In this document: piece after piece, positions 1 to 11,394 of the stretch | Layout: every line of letters begins with the position of its first letter | Position numbering within the stretch: the first letter of the stretch is position 1 | From: Rhizoclosmatium globosum | Lineage: Eukaryota > Chytridiomycota > Chytridiomycetes > Chytridiales > Chytriomycetaceae | Direction: 5' to 3' | NCBI GenBank assembly: GCA_002104985.1 | Contig: MCGO01000094.1 | Span: forward strand, 62,001-126,000 | Length of the DNA: 64,000 bases | Program-made: the position numbers and the translations under genes | The notes under the pieces: model-generated | The model's database searches: none | Seen by the model: the letters and a program-made list of their open reading frames with translations, nothing else | Told to the model about the DNA's origin: nothing

Positions 1-1046
1 TCTGCGTCAATCTTGGTGAAGTTCAAGTCATCACTTGCGACATATTGAAAAGCGGCGCCTCCTCCAAAGAAAAGTATTGTTGAAACGGCCATGATAAGGC
101 ATCCTGCCCAAGCTCTTGTTGTACGTGGATATTTGGTGTTATCCAAACACATCTTTCCAAGAACCCATGATCCTACTGCTTGAGCAAACCAATAGAAAAT
201 CGCTTTCAAGCCAGCAGTGCGCCCTGTGAAAAAGTCTCCAAAGGGTCCACATTCGTAGGTGTAATACCAGCCACAAGACATGCAAGGAATCAACTATAAC
301 CAACGTAAGAATATGAATGCCACCTTAAGTCTTACTTACAATCGTAAGCATATCAGGATTTGTGAAAAGCTTGAGAATCTCTATCAATTCGCGAAGCGCA
401 TTTGTTGGAGGAGTTTCTACTCGAGATTTGTCTTCACGAATGATGGTGCCCGGTGGTTGAATAAGCAACGCAACAATCGATCCAGACGCCATTAGAATAA
501 TAAATATTAAGTAAGTTGTATCGTTCATGGCATATCCATCTGGACCCGAACTCCAAACCAACGCAGTCCCGACGGTATTTCCGAGAACAGCGCCTAAGTT
601 GAATATAGCCCAAAATATTGCAAAGAAAGTGCCTTTCTGCGATTCGGTGGGGTAGGTCATGCAAATCTGCCCTTGAGAAGCCCAAAGTAATCCAGAACAA
701 AGACCAAGATAAGCTCCAGAAAAGATTGACAAAGAATGAGCGAAGCTTCTTAATTTCGGATTGCTGCCGCTCAGTTCTGTCTTGTAAATATTGTACTGAG
801 CGGCAGTGCTAAAGGCAAAACCAGTTGCCCCTATTGCCGACAGTATTCGAGGGCCAAGTATGTTATTAAAACCACCAGCTAATAGTCCCATAATTGCGAA
901 GCTGAGGTACATTGCGGTGTTCTGCTGATCCTTTGCGTTTTGCGAAGCTGGGCCGGTCGTTGGCAATGAATTGAGCGCATTGAACATCCCTGGGCATAAG
1001 GAGCAAACAACGGCTATAATATAAACTTGTGTTCGAGCGTGATGTA
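1..1046 (-). CDS. UNC93-like (DUF895) membrane transporter, copy 1, partial
   Basis: Multi-pass membrane protein of the fungal UNC93-like/DUF895 branch of the MFS fold. The family is transporter-like but its substrate is not established. Two exons are visible: about 340-1046, with the family motif CPGMFNALNSLP near its start and hydrophobic helices, and 1-293, beginning LIPCMS. They are split by a 46-bp GT-AG intron at 294-339. The second exon runs off the left edge, so the C-terminus is missing. It is a tandem paralog of the gene at 1188-2627, with the intron in the same place. The 5' end is not resolved: the copy-2 start Met has no ATG counterpart here, the frame stays open upstream of CPGM, and a pyrimidine-rich acceptor near 1050 suggests a short first exon further upstream. 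Confidence 0.75.
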
Positions 1047-1187
1047 GGGTGCAGGGGGCTGAGGGGGTGTCAATATCGGAGGGTTAGAATTCTTGAACCG
1101 TTCAACTTTGGTCTCGCTCTTTTACATACATAACAAAAATGCAGATTATGGCAATTTATTGCCACAAACAATACATTGTGCCCTTCT

Positions 1188-2627
1188 TTAAACAGCTTGT
1201 AAATATTCGGATTCAGACTCAAGATCGGTTTTCCCTGCCTCCTTTTCTGTTGTATCTTTCACGAAAAGCTTTGTGTAAAGAGCCATGAAAAAGAGAGAAA
1301 CTATGCAGGGAATAACCATAACCCAGAACTGTGTGGTGGAACTTAAAGCATTTCCTTTTTCCTTGGTGAATGCAAAACCATTTAACGCCCAAGAGATACC
1401 CCCGGCAGCAGATTGGGTTCCTTTGTAGAATCCTGCGTAACGCGACAAGGTCTCTGAATCGTTTGAAATGGCACCAATCAGATAGTTTACATACGTCTGG
1501 AAAAATGCATCATAGAGACCATAACAAATATACAAAAGCCACGGACCAACGAAACGTCCGAAATTCTCCCCAGCATCAATCTTGGTGAAACTTGAGTCAT
1601 TGCTGGAAACGTATTGGAATGCGGCACCACCTCCAAAGAAAGCGAACGTAGAAATTACCATAACAAGGCATCCAGTCCAAGCTCTTGTCGTACGTGGGTA
1701 CTTGGTGTTGTCCAGAAACATCTTTCCAAGAACCCAAGCTCCAGCGGCTTGAGCCAACCAGTAGAAAATCGCCTTAAGGCCAGCAGAACGTCCAGTAAAG
1801 AAGTCCCCAAACGGTCCAAACTCATAGGTGTAGTACCAACCGGATGACATGCAAGGAATCAACTGGTTGGAGTTAACAGTTAGATCATAAGTGTGTTCAA
1901 AGCAACGTGTCCTACAATAGTAAGCATGGCAGGATTGGAGAAGAGCTTGAGAATCTCAACAAACTCGCGAAGAACGTTTGTTGGTGGTGTTTCAACTTGA
2001 GTCTGGTCTTCGCGAATAATTGTACCTGGCGGCTGGATCAACATGGCGACAACGGATCCAGACGCCATAAGAATAATAAAAACCAAGTACATTGCGTCGT
2101 TCATGGCATATCCGTTAGGACCTGCACTCCAAGCCAGAATCGTTCCAACCGTATTGCCAAGAACAGCCCCCAAGTTAAAAAAGGGCAAAAACGTTCCCTT
2201 TTGAGATTCAGTTGGATATGTCAAACAGATTTGACCTTGCGCAGCCCACAACAATCCAGCACAGAGACCAATATAAGCTCCCGAAAGATGGAAAACGCAT
2301 TGGCAGAGTCTGGGATTTCGGCCCGACTATCGCCTCCTTGCTTCTTGAAAATGTTATATTGGGCAGCAGCGTAAATTGCATAACCAGTTCCACCCACTGA
2401 CGCCAAAATCCGTGGACCCAGGATGTTGTTGAGACCGCCAGCTAGGAGGCCCATGATGGCAAACAAAGATACAAAGCGGCATTTTGCCTATCCTTCACGT
2501 TTTGAGCCGACGGACCAGATGTTGGCAATGAATTGAGTGCATTGAACATTCCTGGGCATAAGAAGCAGACAATAGCGATGACGTAGACTTGTGTGCGAGC
2601 CTTGTTGAGTGTGTTGAACAAACCCAT
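1188..2627 (-). CDS. UNC93-like (DUF895) membrane transporter, copy 2, frame-broken
   Basis: Full-length tandem paralog of the gene at the left edge: predicted multi-spanning UNC93-like transporter of unknown substrate. The start ATG at 2627 gives MGLFNTLNKARTQ and CPGMFNALNSLP follows. Exons are 1916-2627 and 1188-1862, with a 53-bp intron at 1863-1915; the last exon is clean to its stop. The first exon as given is not one frame: homology to copy 1 moves to another frame near 2470 (one base missing after the YL dipeptide) and again near 2285. A 12-base deletion removes four residues after GTF near 2182, inside a predicted helix. The mix of two frameshifts and an in-frame deletion means this is either a decaying paralog or a sequence with indel errors. 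Confidence 0.75.
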
Positions 2628-3068
2628 TTTTGTCTTATGGTTCAGTCGTAAGAATTTAAGGGGTAATCTCGAACCGTGGCGTCATTTGCCTGACAGTTGT
2701 GTTCCTATTTTTTCCGATTGAAATGAAGTTAAATCAATTGATACGGCGTCCTAATACGCATCCCGTATCTTGACATGTAAGTCAATATAAACTGACGGAC
2801 TCTATTCAGAACTATACCTGTAAAATTGATTGGACACAAACTTAAGAACTTAAGAAGTGATCAAGTTACATACATACAAGGCGGTAAAAGTTAAATATTT
2901 ACTATTGTTAGTTTTCGACAACCTGAACTCTGGACCAAGCTTCAACATATTCCCTTTTATGTTCAAACATTATGCCAAAGCAAGAATAAATTTGGTTGAA
3001 CGTAGTTCGTTGGGGCGATGATGATTGCTTTCTGAATCGCGTTTGAAATCAACTCCGAACCCAACACA
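2628..3068. other. Intergenic region, divergent promoters
   Basis: About 440 bp between the divergently transcribed UNC93-like gene (minus) and the glutathione peroxidase (plus). AT-rich, without a supported ORF or RNA gene. It must carry both promoters, but I could not pick out a convincing element. Confidence 0.5.
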
Positions 3069-3655
3069 ATGAGCTCCTTCTACTCTCTGTCCATGCAGCG
3101 CCTCGGCGGCAAAGGAACCATTAACTTCTCTGATTTCAAGGGAAAGGTACGTCGACTGTCATGGACTAGATTCTTGTACTTGCCTGTATAATCCAAACTT
3201 TTTCCTGTTCCCTCATCTGACACCACACCTGGCTAACAAGATCATACGCTAGGCTGTCCTTCTTGTCAACGTTGCGTCAAGTGTGGTTACACAGGCCAGT
3301 ACAAGGGCCTCGAAGCCTTGCACAAGAAGTACGGCAGCCAGGGCCTCGTTCTCCTCGGTGTTCCCTGCAACCAGTTTGGAGGACAAGAACCTGGAACAGA
3401 AGAGCAAATCAGCAACTTCTGCTCAACAAAGTACAACGTCACCTTTGAATTGGCGGCAAAGACGGATGTGAATGGACCTAATGCCCACCCTGTCTTCACT
3501 TCTTGAAGAACGCAACAGACGGGAAAGATGTCTCGTGGAACTTTGAAAAGTTCTTGGTTTCGACGGATGGAACGAATGTAACGCGGTTTGCATCGCGCGT
3601 TCAGCCAAAGGATATTGAAGATCCTATTGCAAGGCTCTGCTCGAAAAGGCTCTAA
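3069..3655 (+). CDS. Glutathione peroxidase (Cys type)
   Basis: Thiol peroxidase of the GPx family, which reduces hydrogen peroxide and lipid hydroperoxides. Exon 1 (3069-3146, 26 codons) begins MSSFYSLSMQ; a 106-bp intron (3147-3252) ends in tag. Exon 2 opens AVLLVNVAS, then the active-site block reads S-K-C-G-Y-T only if one base is added near 3274; the peroxidatic residue is Cys, not Sec. The Gln motif GVPCNQFGGQEPGTEEQ is intact and the Trp motif VSWNFEKFL is present after a second frame break near 3500. The end is 3655, or 3669 if a third shift near 3630 is accepted. With the shifts the length (~160 residues) is normal. It converges on the DGAT2 gene ending at 3664, so the 3' ends touch or overlap. 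Confidence 0.85.
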
Positions 3656-3663
3656 GATCTGAA

Positions 3664-4683
3664 TTATAAGGATAATATATATTCAATAAATAACAAGCTC
3701 TTCCGTTCTGTCGGGTAAAATCTGTCTTTGTGTGCATCAAACAGCTTTTGCAACGCCTCAACATACAAGCCATGATATTCCTGTATTCTTCCTGTGTGGG
3801 ATTCTCGATACGTGGTAGATGCAACGGCTCCCCAAATACCACATTGACCTCAGTTCGAAATGGAAGCAGTCCCATTCGCCCGTGAAATACAATAGGCGAA
3901 ACTCCAGTTGCACGCTTCACACTTCCTGCACGTGTCTCAACAAGGTTCCGTCCTCGTTGGAACCTGATCCCACATGTTGTTCTCCCCAAATGAAAACACA
4001 GGCACAAGACTAGACCCGGACTGAAGCGCAATCTTGATGAAGCCAAAGCGCTTTCTCAGGATGAGTCTGTTAGTTCCCGGCTTGACCAGTAAAGCTTCAG
4101 CTGCGCCACCAACTACAAGCATAACACTTCCCCCACGCGCAAGAACATGGTGAAGAGCTTCCTTATCAGCGCTTATGATTCCTAGAGCGAGGAAAAGATC
4201 CTTGACGAGAGGAATGGAGAAGTTAGAGGCCAATGTTGTGGTGTGAACATCAATGTCTGGAAACAACTGGTCAATGCCCAAAGCATCTGTCGCGAACGTA
4301 AGGAAATGGGTTCCGCCAATAACACCATGCGGATGACATCCAAATACGTAGTTTTTGTTTGGTGGCAAATCCACGGTTTTGTGACGTTGATTGGGAAGTA
4401 CGAAGCAGGAGCTTCCAAAAACTGATCGGCGAAAGACGGAAGATTTCTTGCTTCCTTTTAGATGGGATTTATCGATGAAGCAGTAGAGGAGGTACGGGAG
4501 AAAGATGGTGCGCGTCTGACAACGTTACGTCAGTCAAAGCCAAAAAGTATCAAAATGCTCTCACTGTAGTCGAGTACCAAATCATCCAAAAGCAAATAGA
4601 AATGATGTCCACGGAAACAAGAGCCAAAGAATCACCGCCAGAAGCTGAAATGGTTTGGCGATCTCAGATGGGAGTTGTGACAT
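3664..4683 (-). CDS. DGAT2-family acyltransferase, copy A
   Basis: Acyl-CoA:diacylglycerol (or monoacylglycerol) acyltransferase of the DGAT2 family, an ER-membrane enzyme of triacylglycerol synthesis. ATG at 4683 (MSQLPSEIAK), a hydrophobic hairpin, an intron at 4516-4577, then the catalytic motif HPHG in FGCHPHGVIGG. Further family blocks are GGAAEA, RFGFIKIAL, LVPVFSFGEN and VNVVFGEP. Homology continues only across several frame changes (near 4590, 4388, 3960 and 3770), the last of which restores a family-like C-terminus ending at 3664. First of three tandem copies. Substrate specificity cannot be read from the sequence. Confidence 0.8.
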
Positions 4684-4805
4684 TTTGGCGAAAGAATCTT
4701 CATACGTTATGAATTCTTACAGAATCTTTTACAGCAACTAAATTTATTCACGGCAAAAATTAATAATAATTCATTCTGGACGATACAACTGTCCTATTTT
4801 GACTC

Positions 4806-5774
4806 TCAACCAATCACAAGGTCCTCCTTTCTTGTTGGCAAGTACTCATCCTTGTGCTTCTCATAAAGCTTTTGCAAAGCCTCAACGTACAATGCATGAT
4901 ACTTTTCCACCTCTTCGTTCGTTGGATGTCAATCTTGGGACATTGGAGTGGTTCTCCAACCACGACATTCACAGGTCGGCGAAATGGAACAACCCGTAAC
5001 GCCCATACGCCAAAACTGGGCTAACTCCTGTCACTTTCTTGAACGTCTCCTGGAAACGTCTCACAAAAGTCCCTTCATGATTCTCCACCTGATTCCAGAC
5101 ATCATTCTCGCCAAATCCAAACACAGGAACCAAATCCGCTCCATTCTGCAACGCAATTTTTACAAACCCGAACCTATTCTTGAGCAGAAGCCTGTTTGTC
5201 CCTGGAATAGCATCAATCGCCTCTGCGGCTCCTCCGATAATCACACAACGCTCTGATCGTGAGAAAGCGCATAGTTGAGAGACTTCTTGCTCACAGAAAT
5301 AGCTCCTCCATGTACAAGCAGTTCACGGAATCCAGGAACAACGAAACCAGCATCCAAAGTAGCCAAGTGCATCTCAACCCCTGGAAACATTTCACTCACA
5401 CCCAACGCATTCGTGCCGAAGCTGAACGCAGCTGCCATTCCAATAACCCCATGTGGATGGTAAGCGAAAAAGTACTTGCGGGAAGGGGACAGGTCAACAG
5501 TCTTGTGCAAACGGATAGGGAAGTAAGCTGTCAAAAGCTTCCACAGCGTCAAGTTTCGGAACCAAGATGAACCGGGGTTTGCTTTCATCATGCAGTTGTC
5601 GAGGTAGATGTAGAGGATGTAACCAATGGCAAGTGTGCGTGTGAAGTTTGAGAACCAAAGGAGAAAGACGACGGCAGAGGTTCCGATGACTGGTACCAGC
5701 ATCCAAATGATAACTGAAAGCATTTGGAGGAGTCTCTCAGTTGGCGAGACGCTTGTAGCTGCTGGGGAAGCCAT
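4806..5774 (-). CDS. DGAT2-family acyltransferase, copy B, intronless
   Basis: Second tandem DGAT2 paralog. ATG at 5774 (MASPAATSVSP), two hydrophobic N-terminal segments, then FAYHPHGVIGM with the catalytic His, GGAAEAIDAIPGTNRLL, RFGFVKIAL and LVPVFGFGEN. No intron is seen, unlike copies A and C. Three frame breaks interrupt the reading: near 5241 (an apparent extra dinucleotide before IIGGAAEA), near 4985 (after GRYGL) and near 4925. With them the product runs to a stop at 4806 and has the usual DGAT2 length of about 320 residues. Expected to act in ER or lipid-droplet triacylglycerol synthesis. Confidence 0.8.
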
Positions 5775-5996
5775 GTGCACGAGTTCAAGGAGAAATATCA
5801 GGAAGAAGTCTGGAACAACCCGGACGAGATATATCGGAGATAGAAACGGAATGTATTTCGATGAATAATAATACTGTATGAGACCAAAAAAGGAAATAAG
5901 AAAGAGAACGTCTTATGAAAAAATTACAACCAAGGAATGGACTCTCCCAATGCCACTTCAAACAACAAGATGCAGAACTAAAGAATATTCTTGTCT

Positions 5997-7207
5997 TTAC
6001 GAAATGATCAATTCAGCCTTTCGACCAGGTAAAAACTCATCCTTGTACTTGTCATACACCTCTTGAAGTCCGCGATATACTGCCTCTGATACTCCAACAA
6101 TTCCTTCTCAGTGGGTTGTTCAATCTTTGGCAAATCGATAGGCTTTCCAGTAACGACAGTAATGGGTCGACGGTAAGGCATGATTCCATAATCGTATGTG
6201 AAGATTCCGCGTCCATGAAAGAGAATTGGAGAGAATGAGGCAAATGATTTGAAGATTGTTTGGAATTTGCGAACGAGAGAGCCTTTTGGGTTTGGAACTT
6301 GATCCCTTTGAAAGAAGCAGTTGTCAGATCAAAGTAGGGTTTGGTCGGAATGGGGGAAAGGAGACACTTTACCAAATATCGTTCTCACCAAAGGCAAACG
6401 TGGGGACAAGGGAAGCTCCATGTGCGAGTGCGAGCTTAATAAATCCCAATCGAGTTTTCAATACGAGAGTGTTTGTGTTCGGCTTTGCCTCCATTGCTTC
6501 AGCGGCACCACCAAGAACCAGCATCACAGCACTTCCAGGCTCCCCGCCAAGAACATGGTTGATACACTTTCTGTCTGCAGAAGCCACATTGAGAGCGAGG
6601 AGGATATCACGGAAAAAGGGGATTTTGAAGTTGGATTCGAGAGTCAACAGCCTGATGTTGAGTCCAGGGAACAGAGTCGATACATTGCAGGCTTCCGTTC
6701 CAATCGCAGTAAATGCTCCCAGTGAAATAACACTGATGGTAGGAGGACGTGTCAGGTGTGTCATTCAAAATTAGAAATGATGAGGGGCGTTACCCGTGTG
6801 GATGGTAGCCAAATAGATACTTCTTTGACGGATCCAGATCAGCCTCTTTCCTCAGCGAAATCGGAAAGAAGTCTCTGAACCACACCCACAACGACAGCTT
6901 ACGCAGCCAATCAACCCGCCTGGCGCCCTGGTTGTGTGCCTGGTCCTGCATAACCCACAGGAAGTACACGAGGGCAATCGACCGGGTCTGCAAGCAACAA
7001 ATAAGCTAAACAGCGCAAGGAAGGCAGCTTAAGCGCACGCACCACATACGAAAGCAGAAGCAGCTCAAGAAAGAGAAAGATGCAAAGTGGAACCAAAATC
7101 ATCCAAAAGGCAACGGAGGCGGTTTGTCTTCGTCGCGGAAACGGCACGTTTAATGGCGCGAACTTGGGCATCTTTGGAAGGGATGAGATGCGCTTGAGCT
7201 CGCTCAT
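5997..7207 (-). CDS. DGAT2-family acyltransferase, copy C
   Basis: Third DGAT2 paralog and the cleanest. Four exons: ~7043-7207 (MSELKRISSLPKMPK and a hydrophobic segment), 6794-6987, 6373-6732 and 5997-6305, with introns of 55, 61 and 67 bp. The catalytic HPHG is split by the second intron (CACGG|T). GGAAEAMEAKPNT, RLGFIKLALAHG and TFAFGEND follow, then RRPITVV in the last exon. One frame break near 6100 moves the final ~30 codons to a frame ending GRKAELIIS at 5997. The intron positions are not shared with intronless copy B, so the array was probably not made by very recent simple duplication. Confidence 0.85.
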
Positions 7208-7389
7208 CGTTTGTTTTGGTGGTTGTGTTTTGGTTGGTTGTTTTTTGTGAAAGTGGTGGATTCCAACTTTGGCCGCTATTGGCACATGGGCCTGTCAACG
7301 AAATTAAACGAATGATAAGTTATCCTTTGCTTGCTAGGAGGCCGGGCCATTTAACAGAGACCAGACTTTATCTTTTATTGCTTCACTCA

Positions 7390-9438
7390 TCATGTGGGCT
7401 GCTTTGCCCGCAAATCCTCAATGATCTCTTTCATAAACATTCGCATTGCTCGGATTTCTCGCAACGTTCCATACGCGACTGTATCTAACGCATCTCCTCT
7501 CTGTCCATGATAACACAAATCAGCCACCACCAAGACCACTTTAAAAATCAAACTCACCAAGATGGCTTCAACGACGATTCGAGGACTCCGTATTATAGTC
7601 GTGATATAGTGCAGTAAGAATAAGCCACAATCACAATGGTTCATTTGATTTTGGACTTTGACGTTCTTTACAGGTGGATGATCTGTAATGATGTCCCACG
7701 GTTTTTGTCTTTTGCTTCGGCAGCGAGGTAAGCAAACAAGTTTTTCCCAATGGTGGGGTGTTTTCCTTGAAGTGAGTCAAACACGAATATCCGACACCTT
7801 TTTGATTGCATGCCATGTCAGATTCCACTTGAAACCAATCTCAAATGCTCACTTATCGATTTCAGACTCATCAACGTCAATTTGCCCGTCGCTTTCCTTC
7901 GCCAAGAAGGCACCGGGTTTCCATATCACAGCTAAGTACCAATGTACCCGCTCATTGATGGGTATAATCAAGAAGTCCTTCTCAAAAATATTGAACTTCC
8001 GTGTCCACCTTCGAACTTTCACGAACGTGTCCTCGATAACGAGTTTTCTGAACCAAATCTTCAGTTATTCCAAAACACCAACAAGTGTCACTCACTTTGC
8101 ACCTTCATCCTTCGTCGTAAGTGTCTGATAAAAGAACGTATTAAAGATGTGAAAGTTTTGCGCGTTCGCAGCGTAAGTGTTTGTTGTCCATCGGATGTAG
8201 AATTCAATGAGAGAGTCGTTCAAGAATTCGCCTTCTTTCAAACGATTGAGGTCTTCCTGATGAAGTGAAACAAGGTTCGTGCCTGTTGAGGGGTATACTA
8301 GAATACTGAATTCGGATGGTTAGGTTTAATTCGAGATGAAGGGGGTGTGTTTTACACTTCGTTGGATGAATGTGGGGACCCGGTTAATTCATTGCTTGAA
8401 GGTGGCGGTGTCATAATATTTACAGGAGCCTTTGGTTCTTCTGGAAGGGCTTGTGTTTCGTTCCCAGTCTCGAGAGATTCTTGGATGGCAATTTGAAGTT
8501 GTAATTCATCCTCTTCCTCAGGATCCAGGTCCGTTGTCTTGGATTGTACAAATGAAGTGGACGATGAGGACGTTGCTGTATGTTTTAATGTAGATGATTT
8601 ACTTCCAGGCAGTGGAATACGAGCAGGTGATTTAGATCGCGCAAACGGAAGCCGTGAAACACCTTCCCATAAACTGCAAATTTCTTTCGTGGAGCAGTGT
8701 GGATCAAACGTTAAAGCTTGGATGTAATAATCAAACTTCTCGTCGCTGAATTGTTGCTGTCAGGTTCAGTCCTTTGAAATTTGAATAAATCCTCACCCCA
8801 AATGCATGTCCCCATCCATTTCTATCACTTCTAAAAATTCTTGCGAATCAGCGTTATTTTCATAGAGGAATACATGCTCTATCTGTGAGTCGTATGGTTT
8901 TATACTGAGCATTCCGGCTTTTTCATGGGCAAGGCGATAACCGCAAATCTGAACGCAAATTAGAATTGAAAACAGTATGGAAAATGAATTCGAACATACA
9001 GTGGCGCTTGATAGTGATAGAGTCTCAACCACATCCCCATCTTTCCTGATCATCAAGTCCTTCCCAGCATCGGATATGTCGAGCAATAGTGGATTATTTG
9101 AAGGGAAGACTTCTGGTGTGGGGGTGCTTCCTTGGTTGGTTACTCTTGCAAGAACAATGAGGGTGTGTAAGGGTTTGGGTATCGGTCTCCTTGTATAGTG
9201 GGATTCATCTTCCGAGTCTTCCACAAGAATTACTTTGGCAGCTTCAGTTGATGTATCTTGTGGAAAGTATTTGGATCGTTTTGAGGAGCCTAACTATCCC
9301 GTCAGCAACCATACTAATGGTATGAAACAGTCTCAATCCACCTGTGGAATCATCCCCATCTTGTCCAATATTTCGTTTTGGAGTGATTGTGTTAGATTTT
9401 GTGGAGGACCGAGTTGAACGGTTGGTTGTCCATTGCAT
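7390..9438 (-). CDS. SENP6/7-like (Ulp2-type) SUMO protease, copy 1, with a UIM-like motif
   Basis: Cysteine protease of the Ulp/SENP family (C48), which removes or trims SUMO. Eight exons are supported: 9342-9438, 9000-9289, 8797-8948, 8356-8745, 8096-8305, 7853-8047, 7558-7797 and 7390-7500, with ~50-bp introns. The order is an N-terminal PH-like stretch, a linker, then the catalytic domain: [19 protein letters not shown], the His in [10 protein letters not shown], the Asp in [11 protein letters not shown], and the Gln and Cys in [16 protein letters not shown]. One frame break lies near 7665, just before that last block. The linker holds [10 protein letters not shown] in an acidic context, a good match to a ubiquitin-interacting motif. 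Its ATG is only 48 bp from the divergent JJJ1-like start. Confidence 0.85.
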
Positions 9439-9486
9439 CGCTTTTCTTTTTGGTTTTGAAAAACAGAGAGAAGAAAGAGACTTCAA

Positions 9487-11313
9487 ATGCAGTGCTACTA
9501 CGAATCACTCGGAGTGGACCAAACTGCAGATGCAGCAGCTCTTAAGAAAGCTTATCGAGCGAAAGGTGAATTGGAAGCTTAATCCCTGCAATAACATGAG
9601 CTAATCCTCCTGTCAGCCCTTGAACTGCATCCTGACAAGAACTACCATCGTGTCGAAGAAGCAACGAAACTATTCGCAATTGTTCAGCATGCATATCAAG
9701 TCCTAAGTGATCCACACGAACGGGCTGGTGTGTACTTCACCACACACCATCTTGCACCACAACTAACTAGAGCGCCAGGTACGATTCGCACAGAGATTCT
9801 ATCCTTCGAGGCCAAGACCCGGACCCATCTTCCTCAACTGCCACCCCTTCCTCTTCAAACGCAACTCCTACTAGCAAACTCTATCCGTTCTTTTCTCCAT
9901 CAGCTACTCTGGTTTCGACGACAAGGATCCTAAATCGTTCTATCGCGTCTATGGAGACTTGTTTGAAAAGCTGCAGAATGAGAATTGACAGCTGCCGAGA
10001 CAGATCCGGAATCAATCTTCCAAAGCGACAAGACGTCCGTCTTTGAATTTGAAGAGTTTGTTTTCTTTGGGAACGGGGATGAAGAGTATCCCGGGATTTC
10101 TATCAACGGTTCGGTGTTGCATTCCATTTTCAGCATCACCAAGAATTCTGAACCATCCCAACTAGATTCCTCACATTCAGCTCCACAAAATCATTCCGCT
10201 GGAACGACAAATTCCGCCTCTCCGACGGCGGAGACCGTGCAGTCCGTCGCGCAATGGAAACCCAAAACCAAAAGTTTCGAAGCAACGCCCGCCGCGACTT
10301 CAACGAAACCGTCCGCGAACTAACCGATACATCCAAAAACGTGACCCCCGATACCAAGCCTACCTCGACACCCAAAAACGGGACCGTGAATTGAAAGTCG
10401 GCAAAGCGAAGGAGAAAGTCAAAGCTGAGAAGGAAAAGATGCGTGAGAAGGTTGAGACTTTTGAAGTCGCGGAGTGGGCGAAGGGGCCTGAAGTTGAAGT
10501 GGATGAAGAGGAGGTGTTGGAGGAGTTGGAGGAATTGTATTGCGCGGCTTGTAATAAGGTGTTCAAGTCGGATCGGCAGTGGAAGAATCATGAGCAGAGT
10601 AAGAAGCATCAACAGAACGTGGAGGAGTTACGGAGGCAGTTGTTGGAAGAGGATGAGTTGTTTAGGGCGGGGATAGCGGGGAGCTTTAACGGGAGAAGAT
10701 GCAGACGAGTTGACGGAGGGAGAAGACATTGATGAAACGCCAACTCCCGTAGTGAACAATGCTGGTGGATTGGATGCTATATTGGCGGAACTAGACCTTG
10801 AAGAACCGAATGCATCAATCCCTCCCGAACCGCCATCCAACAAACGAAACAAGAAATCGAAGAAACGCGGAAATTGGGCTGGAGTATATTCCGGGTTGGA
10901 GGATGGTATCGGATCTGTAGAACAAGAAGACGAGGTGTGGAAGTTGTTGAACCTCCAGTGACGAAAGCTCCAGCAACAAAACCTCAAACCAAAGAAGTAG
11001 AAAGCGATGACGAACCAAAATCAAAAGGAAAGAAAGGCAAGAAACCAAAGAAAGGTGGAGCAAAGTTTGGATTCTTGGACGCGGAGGACGAACCAGAACC
11101 GTCTGCTGCTACCACAATAGAGGATGATGATGGGGAACAGAAACTCAGCGCCAAAGAAAAGAAGCGGTTGCGAGAGGCTAAAAGCAGGAAAAGGCGAATG
11201 CAGAAAAGCTGGCGTGTTCAGTCTGTGGAGAAGCGTTTGCAACTCGGAATCTCCTGTTTGACCATTTGGACGAGACAGGACATGCTGTAACAAAGGAACT
11301 TGGGGAAAAATAA
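9487..11313 (+). CDS. JJJ1: JJJ1/DNAJC21-like J-domain zinc-finger protein, frame-broken
   Basis: J-protein of the JJJ1/DNAJC21 family, which with Hsp70 recycles late 60S ribosome-assembly factors. ATG at 9487 gives MQCYYESLGVDQTAD; an intron lies at 9566-9616 and the J-domain HPD is in ELHPDKN. A second short intron is likely near 9728-9770. A family linker with FYQRFG and QKRDPR is followed by charged coiled coil, a first zinc finger (YCAACNKVF...HEQSKKH) and a second one at the C-terminus (CSVCGEAF...HLDETGH). The homology sits in several frames: at least six breaks are needed between 9890 and 11220. As a single-copy housekeeping gene with all motifs kept, it favours sequencing indels over decay. 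It is divergent from, and shares a 48-bp spacer with, SENP copy 1. Confidence 0.8.
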
Positions 11314-11394
11314 GAAGAGGTGAATAAATCGATGAGGGGGTTTGAGTTAAATATTCAAGTGCAACATACAATCTATATTTCACTCCATCGCTTA

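Noticed and set aside
3253..3655. Selenoprotein or programmed frameshift in glutathione peroxidase
   Set aside because: The active-site codon is TGT (Cys) in the homologous frame and the same kind of break occurs in unrelated genes, so indels are the simpler cause.
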